A DNA stretch of 64,000 nucleotides, from positions 1 to 64,000 of the forward strand of contig NZ_NESI01000010.1 in NCBI RefSeq assembly GCF_002778325.1, given 5' to 3'. Below the pieces are notes generated by a model that saw only the letters and a list, made by a program, of their open reading frames with translations, was not told the origin of the DNA and searched no databases. Shown here piece by piece: positions 35,524-43,848 of this stretch (its first letter is position 1; each line of letters starts with the position of its first letter). Source of the stretch: Limnohabitans sp. B9-3 (GTDB lineage: Bacteria > Pseudomonadota > Gammaproteobacteria > Burkholderiales > Burkholderiaceae_C). A program made the position numbers and the translations under genes.

Positions 35524-36264
35524 ATGATGTTTCTCAGCCCCAAGCTCTACCGCCATCCTGAATTCAAAATCGGTTTACACGAACTCGCGCCTCAAGCGAT
35601 GGGCGTGGCCGCCTGGGGTTTGATGACCGGCGTGGCCATGGTCAAGTCGGGCATGAGCATTGTTGAGTCGGTGTTCATGACCTTGGTGGTGTTTGCTGGC
35701 AGCTCGCAGCTGGCGTCCATTCCGCTCATCGTGGCCGGGGCCCCTGCTTGGGTGATTTTGGCCACCGGTTTTTGTGTGAACTTGCGCTTTGTGGTGTTCA
35801 GCTTGCACTTGCGGCCACACTTGATTCACTTGCCGCGTTGGGAGCGTTTGATGCACGCCTATGTCACGGCTGACATCAGCTATGTGTTGTTCACCAAACG
35901 GTTTCATAAGCCCGGCGCCACACCCGAAGAGCGCTTGGGTCAAGAGGCCTATTTGGCGGGCAGCGATTGTTTGAACTGGAGCGGTTGGATGGTGGCCAGT
36001 TTGTTGGGCATTGCTTTGGCACATGGGATTCCAACGGAATGGGGCTTGGGCTTTGCAGGCATTTTGTGTCTGGTGGGTGTGCAGTGTTCGCTGGCCAGTT
36101 CGCGGCTTCGCATGGTCTCGGCGGCGGTGGCGGGCGTGGCGGCGGTGGTGGCTTATGCTCTGCCTTTGAAGCTCAACATTGTGGTCGCAATCGCGGCGGC
36201 TGTGATCTTGTGCATGACGCTAGAGCGCTTCAAACCCACAGACCCAACAGGGGTGGGCACATGA
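35524..36264 (+). CDS. azlC: AzlC family branched-chain amino acid exporter, large subunit
   Basis: This is an inner-membrane permease (246 residues) of the AzlC/YgaZ family, which with AzlD/YgaH exports branched-chain amino acids. It has several hydrophobic helices, the family block GVAAWGLMTGVAMVKSGMS followed by FAGSSQLASIPL, and the FCVNLRFVVFSLHLRPHL loop. The ATG at 35524 follows fmt closely, and an adjacent ATG at 35527 is equally possible. It overlaps azlD by 4 bases (ATGA). Confidence 0.93.
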   Translation: MMFLSPKLYRHPEFKIGLHELAPQAMGVAAWGLMTGVAMVKSGMSIVESVFMTLVVFAGSSQLASIPLIVAGAPAWVILATGFCVNLRFVVFSLHLRPHLIHLPRWERLMHAYVTADISYVLFTKRFHKPGATPEERLGQEAYLAGSDCLNWSGWMVASLLGIALAHGIPTEWGLGFAGILCLVGVQCSLASSRLRMVSAAVAGVAAVVAYALPLKLNIVVAIAAAVILCMTLERFKPTDPTGVGT

Positions 36265-36596
36265 ACACCACCGATCTTTGGACCTTGCTGGTGATCGTTG
36301 GCCTGGGCGTGGTGTCGGTGGTGACGCGCAGCTTCTTTTTCTTGTCGAACAAGCCGTGGCATTTGCCGCACTGGGCCCAACGCGGTTTGCAATACGCACC
36401 CATTGCCGCTTTGTCGGCGGTGGTGGTGCCCGAGATTGTGATGAGCCATGGCCAGCTCATCACCACGTGGCAAGACGCCCGCTTGTTTGCCGCAGCAGCC
36501 GGTGCGTTGATTTACTTTCTCAAACGCAACGTGCTGTGGACCATCTTGGGCGGCATGGCGGTGTACTTACCGTTGCATCTCGGGCTTGGGTTTTAG
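36261..36596 (+). CDS. azlD: AzlD family branched-chain amino acid exporter, small subunit
   Basis: This is the small membrane partner of AzlC, with 111 residues and about four helices: LWTLLVIVGLGVVSVVTRSF, LQYAPIAALSAVVVPEI, ARLFAAAAGALIYFL and a last short helix. The ATG overlaps the azlC stop. The gene ends convergent with, and overlapping by 4 bases, the first gene of the sugar-acid island, so the boundary between backbone and island is extremely tight here. Confidence 0.92.
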   Translation: MNTTDLWTLLVIVGLGVVSVVTRSFFFLSNKPWHLPHWAQRGLQYAPIAALSAVVVPEIVMSHGQLITTWQDARLFAAAAGALIYFLKRNVLWTILGGMAVYLPLHLGLGF

Positions 36597-37345
36597 TAAG
36601 TCGAGCGACCACCGGTGATGTCCAGCACCGAACCGGTGGTGAACGAGCAGTCTTCGCTGGACAGCCACGCCACCATGGCGGCAATTTCTTCCACTTCCAC
36701 GAAGCGGCCCATGGGGATCTTGCCCAGCATGTAAGCAATGTGCGCTTCGGTCATTTGCGCAAACATCGCGGTGCGCGCCACGGCAGGGGCAATCGCGTTG
36801 ACCAAGACGCCTTTGGTAGCCACTTCTTTGGCCAGCGATTTGGTCAAGGCAATGACGCCGGCTTTGGAGGCGCTGTAGTGGCTGGCGTTGGGGTTGCCCT
36901 CTTTGCCAGCGACGGACGCGATGTTGATGATGCGGCCCCAACCGCGCTCGATCATGTGCGGGGTCACAGCACGGCAGGTCAAATAAGGCGCAATCAGGTT
37001 GACCTCAATCACACGACGCCATACTTCAGGGTCGAGTTCCCAGGTTGTGGCATTGCCGCCGGTGATGCCCGCGTTGTTCACCAAGATGTCGATGCGGCCC
37101 AAGTCTTTGATGGTCTGTGCCGTGGTGGCTGCCACGGCCGCGTCGGAGGTGAGTTCCACCACGTAGCCGCTGATGGGGCCGAGCTCGCTCAACAGCGCCT
37201 TGGCTTCGTTGATCTTGGCGCTGTCGATGTCCCACATCACCACGGATGCGCCGGAGCGCAGCAGGCGTTCGCAGGTGGCAAAGCCAATGCCTTGGGCACC
37301 GCCGGTGACGACCGCGACGCGGCCTTGTAAATCGATCTGGTTCAT
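36593..37345 (-). CDS. SDR family oxidoreductase, FabG-like, end of the sugar-acid operon
   Basis: This is a classical SDR with 250 residues. The cofactor motif is TGGAQGIGFATCERL (about 14-28), then NNAGITGG, the catalytic Ser in IASVAGKEG and the YSASKAG box, with a C-terminal DITGG segment. It resembles 3-oxoacyl-ACP reductases and sugar or polyol dehydrogenases. The catabolic context argues for a sugar-acid substrate. It overlaps the upstream denD-like gene by 4 bases (ATGA) and is the last gene of the eleven-gene minus-strand operon. Confidence 0.88.
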   Translation of the reverse strand: MNQIDLQGRVAVVTGGAQGIGFATCERLLRSGASVVMWDIDSAKINEAKALLSELGPISGYVVELTSDAAVAATTAQTIKDLGRIDILVNNAGITGGNATTWELDPEVWRRVIEVNLIAPYLTCRAVTPHMIERGWGRIINIASVAGKEGNPNASHYSASKAGVIALTKSLAKEVATKGVLVNAIAPAVARTAMFAQMTEAHIAYMLGKIPMGRFVEVEEIAAMVAWLSSEDCSFTTGSVLDITGGRSTY

Positions 37346-38361
37346 GGTGTGTATCCTTTCAGAGCTTGTGCCGCGTTGGGTCCCGCTTGGGTGTCGGCGA
37401 TGTATTGACGAATGATGTCGTCAAAGGTTTTTTCGGCGAAGAGGCCGAGCTTGTTGGCGCGCACCGAGCTGGACCCTTTGGGCCAACGCGACACGATGCC
37501 AGCGATGGTCTCGTTGCGCTCAAACGTCACACGGGCGCGCACCTCGGGGCCGGCCACGCGGGTCAAGGCGTCGAGCATCTCTTGCACGGTCACGTTCAAG
37601 CCTGGCAAGTTCAAAGCGGTGCGACCCCCGTAGGCTTCGCGTGAGCACTCAAACACCGTGATCAAACCTTCCACGGTGGCACGCGGCGAGGTGACGGGGT
37701 GCGACACCTCAGGCGACACAGGACACACCGAGGGCTCGCCCGCCAAGGGCTCGCGGATGATGCCGCTGAAAAACGAAGACGCTGCCCCGTTGGGCTTGCC
37801 GGGGCGCACAGTGACCGTCATCAAACGTGCGCTGCGGCCGTCGATGTAGCCCTTGCGCGTGTAGTCTGCGACCAAGTGTTCGCAGATGTGTTTTTGGGCG
37901 CCGTACGAGGTTTGGGGTGTGGGCAGCGTGTCGTCGCCCACCACGTCGGGCATGGGCACGGCATCATCTGGGCCAAACACCGCCACCGAGCTGGAGAACA
38001 CCAAACGCGCGGGTGCTGCGCCGCCTTGCACGCGTGAGCGTAAGGCGTCGAGCAAGGCGCGGGTGCTGTCGAGGTTGGAGCGAAGCCCTAAGTCAAAGTC
38101 GGCCTCACATTCGCCCGACACAGCAGATGCCAAATGGAACACACCGTCCACAGCTTCATGGGCCAAGGCTTGGCAATGGTCCAACAGCGGGCCAGTTTTG
38201 ACCAACACGCGTGGGTCAGCCGCCAAATCAGCAGGAGCTGGAAACTGGTCTGCCAAGATGATTTGGGTGATGGCTTGGCCGTTCAATTGGCCGCGCGCCA
38301 AGAGGGTTCGGGCCAATCGGGCGCCAATAAAGCCAGCGCCGCCGGTGATCAATAAACGCAT
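37342..38361 (-). CDS. denD: NAD-dependent epimerase/dehydratase, D-erythronate dehydrogenase-like
   Basis: This is an extended-SDR protein of 339 residues similar in layout to DenD, which oxidises D-erythronate to 2-oxo-tetronate in the four-carbon acid pathway of Cupriavidus. The cofactor motif is MRLLITGGAGFIGARLART, and the catalytic pair is in TSYGAQKHICEHL. The region RPGKPNGAASSFFSGIIREPLAGE also resembles DenD. The ATG at 38361 starts the Rossmann strand directly. The usual partners (a DUF1537 kinase, OtnI, OtnC) are absent, so a different acid may be the substrate. Confidence 0.78.
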   Translation of the reverse strand: MRLLITGGAGFIGARLARTLLARGQLNGQAITQIILADQFPAPADLAADPRVLVKTGPLLDHCQALAHEAVDGVFHLASAVSGECEADFDLGLRSNLDSTRALLDALRSRVQGGAAPARLVFSSSVAVFGPDDAVPMPDVVGDDTLPTPQTSYGAQKHICEHLVADYTRKGYIDGRSARLMTVTVRPGKPNGAASSFFSGIIREPLAGEPSVCPVSPEVSHPVTSPRATVEGLITVFECSREAYGGRTALNLPGLNVTVQEMLDALTRVAGPEVRARVTFERNETIAGIVSRWPKGSSSVRANKLGLFAEKTFDDIIRQYIADTQAGPNAAQALKGYTP

Positions 38362-38377
38362 GGGTCGGTTCTTTCGT

Positions 38378-39154
38378 TCAGGGTGTGATGGAGGAAGCAC
38401 GCACCGATTTGGGCGCGCGCAAAGAGGCCGCAGGAAGTGCCAATGAAGGCAGTTTCTTTTTCGAGACCAAGACCATTTCAATGTCCTCGCGTGCGCTATC
38501 GATCAGCTTGAGCACGGCGCGTTCGGCCTTGTCAGGTTCGCCAGCAATCACGGCGTCGAGCACGGCGCGGTGCAATGGCAGGGACAAGGCAGGCCCATTG
38601 GGTTTGGTGGTGGTGATCTCGAAACTGGTGCGCAGCAAGGCGCCAATGGCTTTGCTCATTTGCGCGACCATGCGGTTGTGACACGCTTTGAGCAAGCCTT
38701 GGTGGAACAACAAATCATGGGTCACGTAGTCGCCGCCAAATTCGATGGCGTGCTTCATGCCGGCATAGGCAGCCTCGACCTCGGCCAAATCTTCGGGGGT
38801 GGCACGTTCAGCGGCCAGTCGCACGGCCGCGGGTTCGACCACGCGGCGCAGGTCTTGCAGGTCGCGCAAAAATTCGCGCGTCAGGCCGATTTTGGATTGC
38901 CATGCCACGACGTTGGGGTCAAACCAATTCCATTGGTCTGAGGGCAGCACACGTGTGCCCACTTTGGGCCCCGTGCTGACCAAGCCTTTGGCGACCAGCG
39001 ACTTGACGGCCTCGCGCACCACGGTGCGGCTGACACCCAGTTCAACGCACAGCACCGTTTCGGGTGGGATGGATGCACCCGGTGCGTAATAGCCCGACAC
39101 GATGGCTTCGCCCAGCAAATCGAGCGAGTGGCCGAGCATGTTTTTGATGGCCAT
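38378..39154 (-). CDS. GntR-family transcriptional regulator, FadR/FCD subfamily
   Basis: This is the likely repressor of the sugar-acid island (258 residues). The winged helix (about 5-70) contains IPPETVLCVELGVSRTVVREAVKSL, and the FCD ligand domain (about 90-235) contains the conserved metal/ligand residues in HDLLFHQGLLKACHN and LPLHRAVLDAV. FCD regulators typically bind sugar acids or other small carboxylates. It is inside the operon it probably controls. A candidate operator is the 17-bp motif at 46254 and 47297. Confidence 0.92.
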   Translation of the reverse strand: MAIKNMLGHSLDLLGEAIVSGYYAPGASIPPETVLCVELGVSRTVVREAVKSLVAKGLVSTGPKVGTRVLPSDQWNWFDPNVVAWQSKIGLTREFLRDLQDLRRVVEPAAVRLAAERATPEDLAEVEAAYAGMKHAIEFGGDYVTHDLLFHQGLLKACHNRMVAQMSKAIGALLRTSFEITTTKPNGPALSLPLHRAVLDAVIAGEPDKAERAVLKLIDSAREDIEMVLVSKKKLPSLALPAASLRAPKSVRASSITP

Positions 39155-39160
39155 GTGGGT

Positions 39161-39544
39161 TTATCCGCGCACGAACAAAGTCACCAAGGGTTGGTTGCCA
39201 ACTTGGCGGCTCCAGTGGCCGTGCACCTTGTCGTCAAAGGTGGCGCCTGCGGGCAGCAAATCTTCGGAGTAGAAGTGTTCGCCGGGGCTGAACACGCGTG
39301 AGCTGCCGTCTTGCAAACCAATTTCCATGTGACCGCTCAAGATGAACACCCATTGCCCATGGTCGCTGCAGTGGAAGGTGCTGCGAAAGCCCACAGGGCT
39401 GTGACGCAACTGGTAGCCGCCACTGCTCATGAGTGTCGACAAACGCGCTTGAGGTTTGCCTTCGGTCAAAGAAATGGGCTCGTCGCGAAAACGCGCGCAG
39501 CCATCGGTGTCGGTGAAGAGAATGGTTTTGGTGAAGGTGGTCAT
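39161..39544 (-). CDS. Cupin domain protein
   Basis: This is a small single-domain cupin of 127 residues. The beta-barrel motifs read FHCSDHGQWVFILSGHMEIG (motif 1 region, with His and Glu-like positions partly altered) and SPGEHFYSEDLLPAGATFD for motif 2. Such cupins in sugar-acid operons may be epimerases, isomerases or ligand-binding accessory proteins. The function here is not determined. Its ATG overlaps the idonate dehydrogenase stop by 4 bases, and the regulator gene follows 6 bases later. Confidence 0.8.
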   Translation of the reverse strand: MTTFTKTILFTDTDGCARFRDEPISLTEGKPQARLSTLMSSGGYQLRHSPVGFRSTFHCSDHGQWVFILSGHMEIGLQDGSSRVFSPGEHFYSEDLLPAGATFDDKVHGHWSRQVGNQPLVTLFVRG

Positions 39545-40593
39545 GCGGTTACTTTATCTGCGCCGAAGTTGATTTGAACCTTCATGGCTTGGCTCTTGTC
39601 ACAGGCCAGCTCAAAAGCTTGGGTGGCGTGATCGAAGTCCAACACATGCGAGATCACGGGTCGACCATCGATCAAGCCTTCATTGAGGAAGCGCACAGCC
39701 ACCGCAAACTCTTCATGGAAGCGGAAGGTGCCGCGCAACTCCAGCTCTTTGCCCACCAGTTGGTTCAGCGGCAAGGTCGAGTCACCGCCCAGGCCAATGC
39801 TGACGATGATGCCGCGCGGGGTCACCACATCGAGGCCGCTGCGCAAAGCTTTGTCATTGCCCGAGGCTTCAAACATCACATCGAACACGCCTTTATTGGC
39901 CGCGAATGGGGCCAAGCCATCGGGCGTGGTGGCGAGGTTGATGGTGTCATCGGCGCCCATGGCGCGCGCGCATTCCAGTGGTTTGTCGGCCACGTCGACG
40001 GCCACGATGCGTGCCGCACCGGCACGTCGCAAGCCAGCAATCAACAGCGCACCAATGGGGCCGCAGCCGGTGACCAGCACCTGCTTGCCAAACACCGAGC
40101 CAGCCCGCTGAATGGCATGCAGGCCGACCGACAAAGGCTCGGCCAGCGCAGCGAGCGACAAGCTCAGCGTGTCGTTGATTTTGTGCGCTTGCGAAGCGTC
40201 AATTACCAGCGATTCGCGGAATGCGCCTTGGATGTGCGGGAAGCGCATGGCGCTGCCGTAAAAACGCATATCCAAGCAATGGTTGTGGTGACCTTTTTGG
40301 CAGTACTGGCATACGCCACACGGGCGCGAGGGCGAGATAGCAATGCGTTGGCCGGGCGCAAAATTTGTCACGTCCGAGCCGACGGCGCTGACGATGCCCG
40401 ACACCTCGTGGCCCAGCACCATGGGCTCTTTGATGCGCACCGTGCCAAAACCGCCGTGGCGGAAGTAGTGCAAATCAGAGCCGCAGATGCCGCCATACGC
40501 CACGCGCACGGCGAGCTGTTGGGGGCCGAGGGTGTCGGTTTCAAACGCATCGAGACGCAAGTCGTCGGGCGCGTGGCAAACAATGGCTTTCAT
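39541..40593 (-). CDS. idnD: L-idonate 5-dehydrogenase-like zinc alcohol dehydrogenase
   Basis: This is a medium-chain dehydrogenase/reductase with 350 residues. IdnD oxidises L-idonate to 5-keto-D-gluconate. It shows the catalytic zinc Cys in GGICGSDLHYFRHGG and the GHEVSGIV glutamate region, four structural-zinc cysteines (CGVCQYCQKGHHNHC), and the NAD Rossmann motif VTGCGPIGALLIAGL (about 172). It is followed in the operon by a cupin and preceded by an IdnO-like SDR and a gluconokinase, the classical idonate pathway set. A related polyol dehydrogenase (L-iditol/sorbitol) cannot be excluded. Confidence 0.88.
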   Translation of the reverse strand: MKAIVCHAPDDLRLDAFETDTLGPQQLAVRVAYGGICGSDLHYFRHGGFGTVRIKEPMVLGHEVSGIVSAVGSDVTNFAPGQRIAISPSRPCGVCQYCQKGHHNHCLDMRFYGSAMRFPHIQGAFRESLVIDASQAHKINDTLSLSLAALAEPLSVGLHAIQRAGSVFGKQVLVTGCGPIGALLIAGLRRAGAARIVAVDVADKPLECARAMGADDTINLATTPDGLAPFAANKGVFDVMFEASGNDKALRSGLDVVTPRGIIVSIGLGGDSTLPLNQLVGKELELRGTFRFHEEFAVAVRFLNEGLIDGRPVISHVLDFDHATQAFELACDKSQAMKVQINFGADKVTA

Positions 40594-40602
40594 AGGTGTT
40601 CC

Positions 40603-41373
40603 TTAGAGCTGAGCGGTGACGCCGCCATCCACATAGAGGATGTGGCCGTTCACGAAGGTGGAGGCGTCGCTGGCCAAGAACACGGCCGCACCGGCGAGTT
40701 CTTCCACATCGCCCCAGCGACGGCTGGGCGTGCGGTTGGTCAGCCAAGCGCTGAAGGTGGTGTCGTTCACCAGTTTTTCATTGAGTTCGGTTTTGAAGTA
40801 GCCGGGGCCAATGCCGTTGACGTTCAGGCCGAGCGGACCCCAGTCAATCGCCATGCCTTTGGTCAACATTTTCAAAGCGCCTTTGCTGGCCATGTAGGGC
40901 GAAATGCCGGGGCGGCCTAACTCGCTTTGCACCGAACAAATGTTGATGATGCGGCCCTTCTTGCGCGTGATCATGTGCTTGGCCACCGCTTGGCCGACAA
41001 AGAACACGCTGTCCAAGTTGGTTTGCATGAGTTCGTGCCAATCTTTGTGGTCGAACTCGTGCAAGGGCGCGCGACGTTGTATGCCTGCGTTGTTGATCAA
41101 GATGTCGATCGGACCCACATCGCGCTCTATGCCATCGATGTTCGCTTTCACGGCGTCTGCATCGGTCACGTCAAAGGAGCGCTCAAACACGTCCAACCCT
41201 TCCGCGCGCAAGGTGGCGGCTGTGGCTTTGAGCTTGGTGGCGTCGCGTCCGTTGAGTACGACGCTGGCGCCCGCTTGGGCCAAGCCCCGTGCCAGGCCCA
41301 AGCCTATGCCCGCCGAGGAGCCGGTGATCAAGGCCATGCGGCCGTCGAGTCGAAAAGTTTGTGCGGTGATCAT
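40603..41373 (-). CDS. idnO: SDR, gluconate 5-dehydrogenase (5-keto-D-gluconate reductase)-like
   Basis: This SDR of 256 residues would reduce 5-keto-D-gluconate to D-gluconate, linking idonate oxidation to gluconokinase. The cofactor motif is ALITGSSAGIGLGLARGLAQ, NNAGIQRRAPLHEF is characteristic of gluconate 5-dehydrogenases, and the catalytic motif YMASKGALKM and the C-terminal ILYVDGGVTA are present. The ATG at 41373 lies just beyond three 14-bp tandem repeats that fill the gap from gntK. Confidence 0.9.
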   Translation of the reverse strand: MITAQTFRLDGRMALITGSSAGIGLGLARGLAQAGASVVLNGRDATKLKATAATLRAEGLDVFERSFDVTDADAVKANIDGIERDVGPIDILINNAGIQRRAPLHEFDHKDWHELMQTNLDSVFFVGQAVAKHMITRKKGRIINICSVQSELGRPGISPYMASKGALKMLTKGMAIDWGPLGLNVNGIGPGYFKTELNEKLVNDTTFSAWLTNRTPSRRWGDVEELAGAAVFLASDASTFVNGHILYVDGGVTAQL

Positions 41374-41377
41374 GCGT

Positions 41378-41419
41378 GGTTCGTCATGCGAGGTTTGTCA
41401 TGCAAGGTTTGTCATGCAA
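41378..41419. repeat. Three 14-bp tandem repeats between gntK and idnO
   Basis: The units GGTTCGTCATGCGA, GGTTTGTCATGCAA and GGTTTGTCATGCAA lie head to tail. The second and third are identical and the first differs at two positions. They run from inside the last codons of gntK to 5 bases before the idnO start codon. On the transcribed strand each unit contains GCATGA. They may come from replication slippage or act as an intercistronic regulatory or binding array. Confidence 0.75.
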
Positions 41420-41921
41420 GGTTGAATTGCAAATGGTGCTCGATCTGTGCGACCAACAGGTCGGCAGGTTCGGCAATGTCAAGGGTCAGCGCGGCTTCGT
41501 CAGCACTGGGAATTTCTAGGGTGTCGAGCTGGCTGTCGAGCAAGGCAGGCGGCATGTAATGGCCTTGACGTCCGCCCAAACGCGCCGCCAGCAAAGCACG
41601 GGTGCCGTGCAAATGGACAAACTGCAAGTCGGGGGTGGAGGCGCGCAGTCGTTCGCGGTACGCGCGTTTGAGTGCCGAGCAGGACACGATCAGGCCTTCA
41701 TCAGGCGTCAGCGCCGACAAGTGCTCAGCGATGGCGTCGAGCCAGCCCGCACGGTCAGCATCGGTCAGCGGTGTGCCCGCAGCCATCAAGGCCACGTTGC
41801 GCGGGGGGTGCAAGGCATCGCCCTCTAAGAACGGTACGCCAATACGTTGCGCCAAGCGCAGCCCCACGGTGCTTTTGCCGCAACCGCTCACGCCCATGAT
41901 GATGAGGCGGGGAGGTGTCAT
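41412..41921 (-). CDS. gntK: Gluconokinase
   Basis: This enzyme phosphorylates D-gluconate to 6-phosphogluconate with ATP. It has 169 residues, the normal length for the GntK/IdnK type. The P-loop is IMGVSGCGKSTVGLRLA (about 9-25), followed by FLEGDALHPPRNVALMAAGTPLTD and the CSALKRAYRERLR lid region. It lies 2 bases after the ABC ATPase gene and before idnO. It completes the route L-idonate, 5-ketogluconate, gluconate, 6-phosphogluconate. Confidence 0.95.
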   Translation of the reverse strand: MTPPRLIIMGVSGCGKSTVGLRLAQRIGVPFLEGDALHPPRNVALMAAGTPLTDADRAGWLDAIAEHLSALTPDEGLIVSCSALKRAYRERLRASTPDLQFVHLHGTRALLAARLGGRQGHYMPPALLDSQLDTLEIPSADEAALTLDIAEPADLLVAQIEHHLQFNLA

Positions 41922-41923
41922 GG

Positions 41924-42979
41924 TCAGAGGCGTTGCTCGGTGGTGCCGTCAAACACGTGCGCTTTGTGGGTGTCGAACTTCAGATACACCGTTTGATCGG
42001 GTTGAACCGAGGTACGGCCGTGCATGACCAAGGTGAATTTTTGCTCACCAATTTGCAGCAGCAATTCGGTTTCGGCGCCCGTGGGCTCGACCACTACCAC
42101 TTGGGCGGCGATGCCACTCTCGGCCAATTCCAAATCACCGGGGCGCACGCCGTAATGAACCGAGGTGCCGTCTGCCACGGGTTGGGTCGTGGGCGGCATG
42201 GGCCACGAGGCATCTAATGCAGTCACTTGGCCGTTTTGCACGGTGCCTTTGAACACGTTCATGGCGGGCGAGCCAATGAACTGCGCCACAAACAAATTGC
42301 CCGGCTTGTCAAAGAGTTCCAGCGGCGTGCCGATCTGCTCGACGATGCCGTCGTGCATCACCACGATGCGGTCGGCCATGGTCATGGCTTCGATCTGGTC
42401 GTGCGTCACATAAACGGTGGTGGTTTTCAGGCGTTGGTGCAGGGCTTTGATTTCAGCGCGCATGGCCACGCGCAGCTTGGCGTCGAGGTTGGACAGCGGT
42501 TCGTCAAACAAGAACACTTTGGGGTCGCGCACGATCGCACGGCCCATCGCGACGCGCTGGCGTTGACCGCCGGAGAGTTCGCGGGGATAGCGATCGAGCA
42601 GCGCATCAAGGTTCAAGATGCGGGCGGCATTGCCCACACGTTCTTCGGTGGTCTTGGCGTCGGCTTTGCGCAGCCGCAGCGAGAACGCCATGTTCTCGCG
42701 CACGGTCATGTGGGGGTACAGCGCATAGCTTTGGAACACCATCGCGATGTCGCGGTCTTTGGATTCCAACTCGTTGATGACGGTGCTGTCGATGCTGATC
42801 TCACCACCCGAAATTTCTTCCAAGCCGGCCAACATGCGCAGCAGGGTGGATTTGCCGCAGCCTGAGGGGCCGACCAACACCACGAATTCGCCGTTCTGAA
42901 TCTCGAACGTGATGCCGTGGATGACCTTGACTTTGTTGCCGTAGGTTTTTTGAACGTTGTTAAATGAAACGGATGCCAT
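41924..42979 (-). CDS. Carbohydrate ABC transporter ATPase (UgpC/MalK type)
   Basis: This is the ATPase subunit (351 residues) of the CUT1-type importer encoded upstream. The Walker A motif is VGPSGCGKSTLL (about 37-48), the ABC signature is LSGGQRQRVAMGRAI, Walker B is VFLFDEPLSNLDAKL, and the switch is VYVTHDQIEAM. A C-terminal OB-fold regulatory domain (about 240-351) is typical of MalK/UgpC. The ATG at 42979 begins the conserved ASVSFNNVQKTYG, and the frame is open further upstream without similarity. Confidence 0.94.
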   Translation of the reverse strand: MASVSFNNVQKTYGNKVKVIHGITFEIQNGEFVVLVGPSGCGKSTLLRMLAGLEEISGGEISIDSTVINELESKDRDIAMVFQSYALYPHMTVRENMAFSLRLRKADAKTTEERVGNAARILNLDALLDRYPRELSGGQRQRVAMGRAIVRDPKVFLFDEPLSNLDAKLRVAMRAEIKALHQRLKTTTVYVTHDQIEAMTMADRIVVMHDGIVEQIGTPLELFDKPGNLFVAQFIGSPAMNVFKGTVQNGQVTALDASWPMPPTTQPVADGTSVHYGVRPGDLELAESGIAAQVVVVEPTGAETELLLQIGEQKFTLVMHGRTSVQPDQTVYLKFDTHKAHVFDGTTEQRL

Positions 42980-43005
42980 GGTTTGGTTCTCAGTTGCGCA
43001 AAAAG

Positions 43006-43848
43006 TTAGCTTTTCACAGCGCCGGCGGTCAAGCCCGACACCATGTAGCGTTTGAAGGTGTAGTAAATCGCGGCGGGAGGCAAGGCGTAAATCAAGCCAG
43101 TGGCCATCAGCAGTTCCCACGGTGAGTCGTCAGCCGATAAGAAGTTGCCTAGCGCGACGGCCAAGGTCACGTCTTGGTCTCTGGACAGCAACAAGAAGGC
43201 GTAGAGGTACTCGTTCCAAGCCAGCAACAAGGCATAGGTGCCAACTGCGACGAGCGAGGGCACCATCAGGGGCAGGTACACCATCCAGAACAATTGCAAA
43301 GGCGTGGCGCCGTCAATGCGAGCGGCCTCGTCCAACTCAAACGGCAGTTTGTCGCTGGCTTGTTTGAGCACCCAAATGCAGTAGGGCGACGCGATGGTGA
43401 CCATGGCCAAGATCAAGGCCCATTGGTTGTTCAGCAACCCATACAAACCCATGGTTTTGTACATGGGCACTGCCAAGAAAGCGGCAGGGATGAAGTAGGT
43501 GAACAAAGCCAAGTTCATCACTGTGCGCCCGCCGCGTACTTTGAGGCGACTGATGGCAAACGCGGAGGTGGTGGCGACGAACAAGGTCAGCGCGCCAACG
43601 GACAACGCGATCACGAACGAGTTGCCGAGTTGCTGCCAAAAATGGTCTAAGTAAAAGTGATCGCGCTTAAAGACGATTTCAAAGTTTTGCAGCGTCGGGT
43701 GCTCAGGCCAGAGATGGCCGGAGGTGGCGGTGTCGCGCGGGGAGATGGCAAACAACACCATGTGATAAATGGGGAACAAGGTCCAAATCAGCACAGGGAT
43801 GCCGATCAGCAGCAACTTGGCTTCGGTGGCTATTTTTTTCAAGCTCAT
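43006..43848 (-). CDS. Carbohydrate ABC transporter permease, MalG type
   Basis: This is an inner-membrane permease with 280 residues and six predicted helices. The cytoplasmic EAA loop that docks the ATPase reads DEAARIDGATPLQLFWMVYL (about 190-210). The N-terminal first helix (LLLIGIPVLIWTLFPIYHMV) and the PRDTA segment are typical of MalG-like CUT1 permeases. Its ATG overlaps the stop of the MalF-type permease by 4 bases. Confidence 0.93.
   Translation of the reverse strand: MSLKKIATEAKLLLIGIPVLIWTLFPIYHMVLFAISPRDTATSGHLWPEHPTLQNFEIVFKRDHFYLDHFWQQLGNSFVIALSVGALTLFVATTSAFAISRLKVRGGRTVMNLALFTYFIPAAFLAVPMYKTMGLYGLLNNQWALILAMVTIASPYCIWVLKQASDKLPFELDEAARIDGATPLQLFWMVYLPLMVPSLVAVGTYALLLAWNEYLYAFLLLSRDQDVTLAVALGNFLSADDSPWELLMATGLIYALPPAAIYYTFKRYMVSGLTAGAVKS

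Noticed and set aside
41378..41419. CRISPR-like array
   Set aside because: The 14-bp units are directly adjacent with no spacers, so this is a simple tandem repeat. No array was seen elsewhere.
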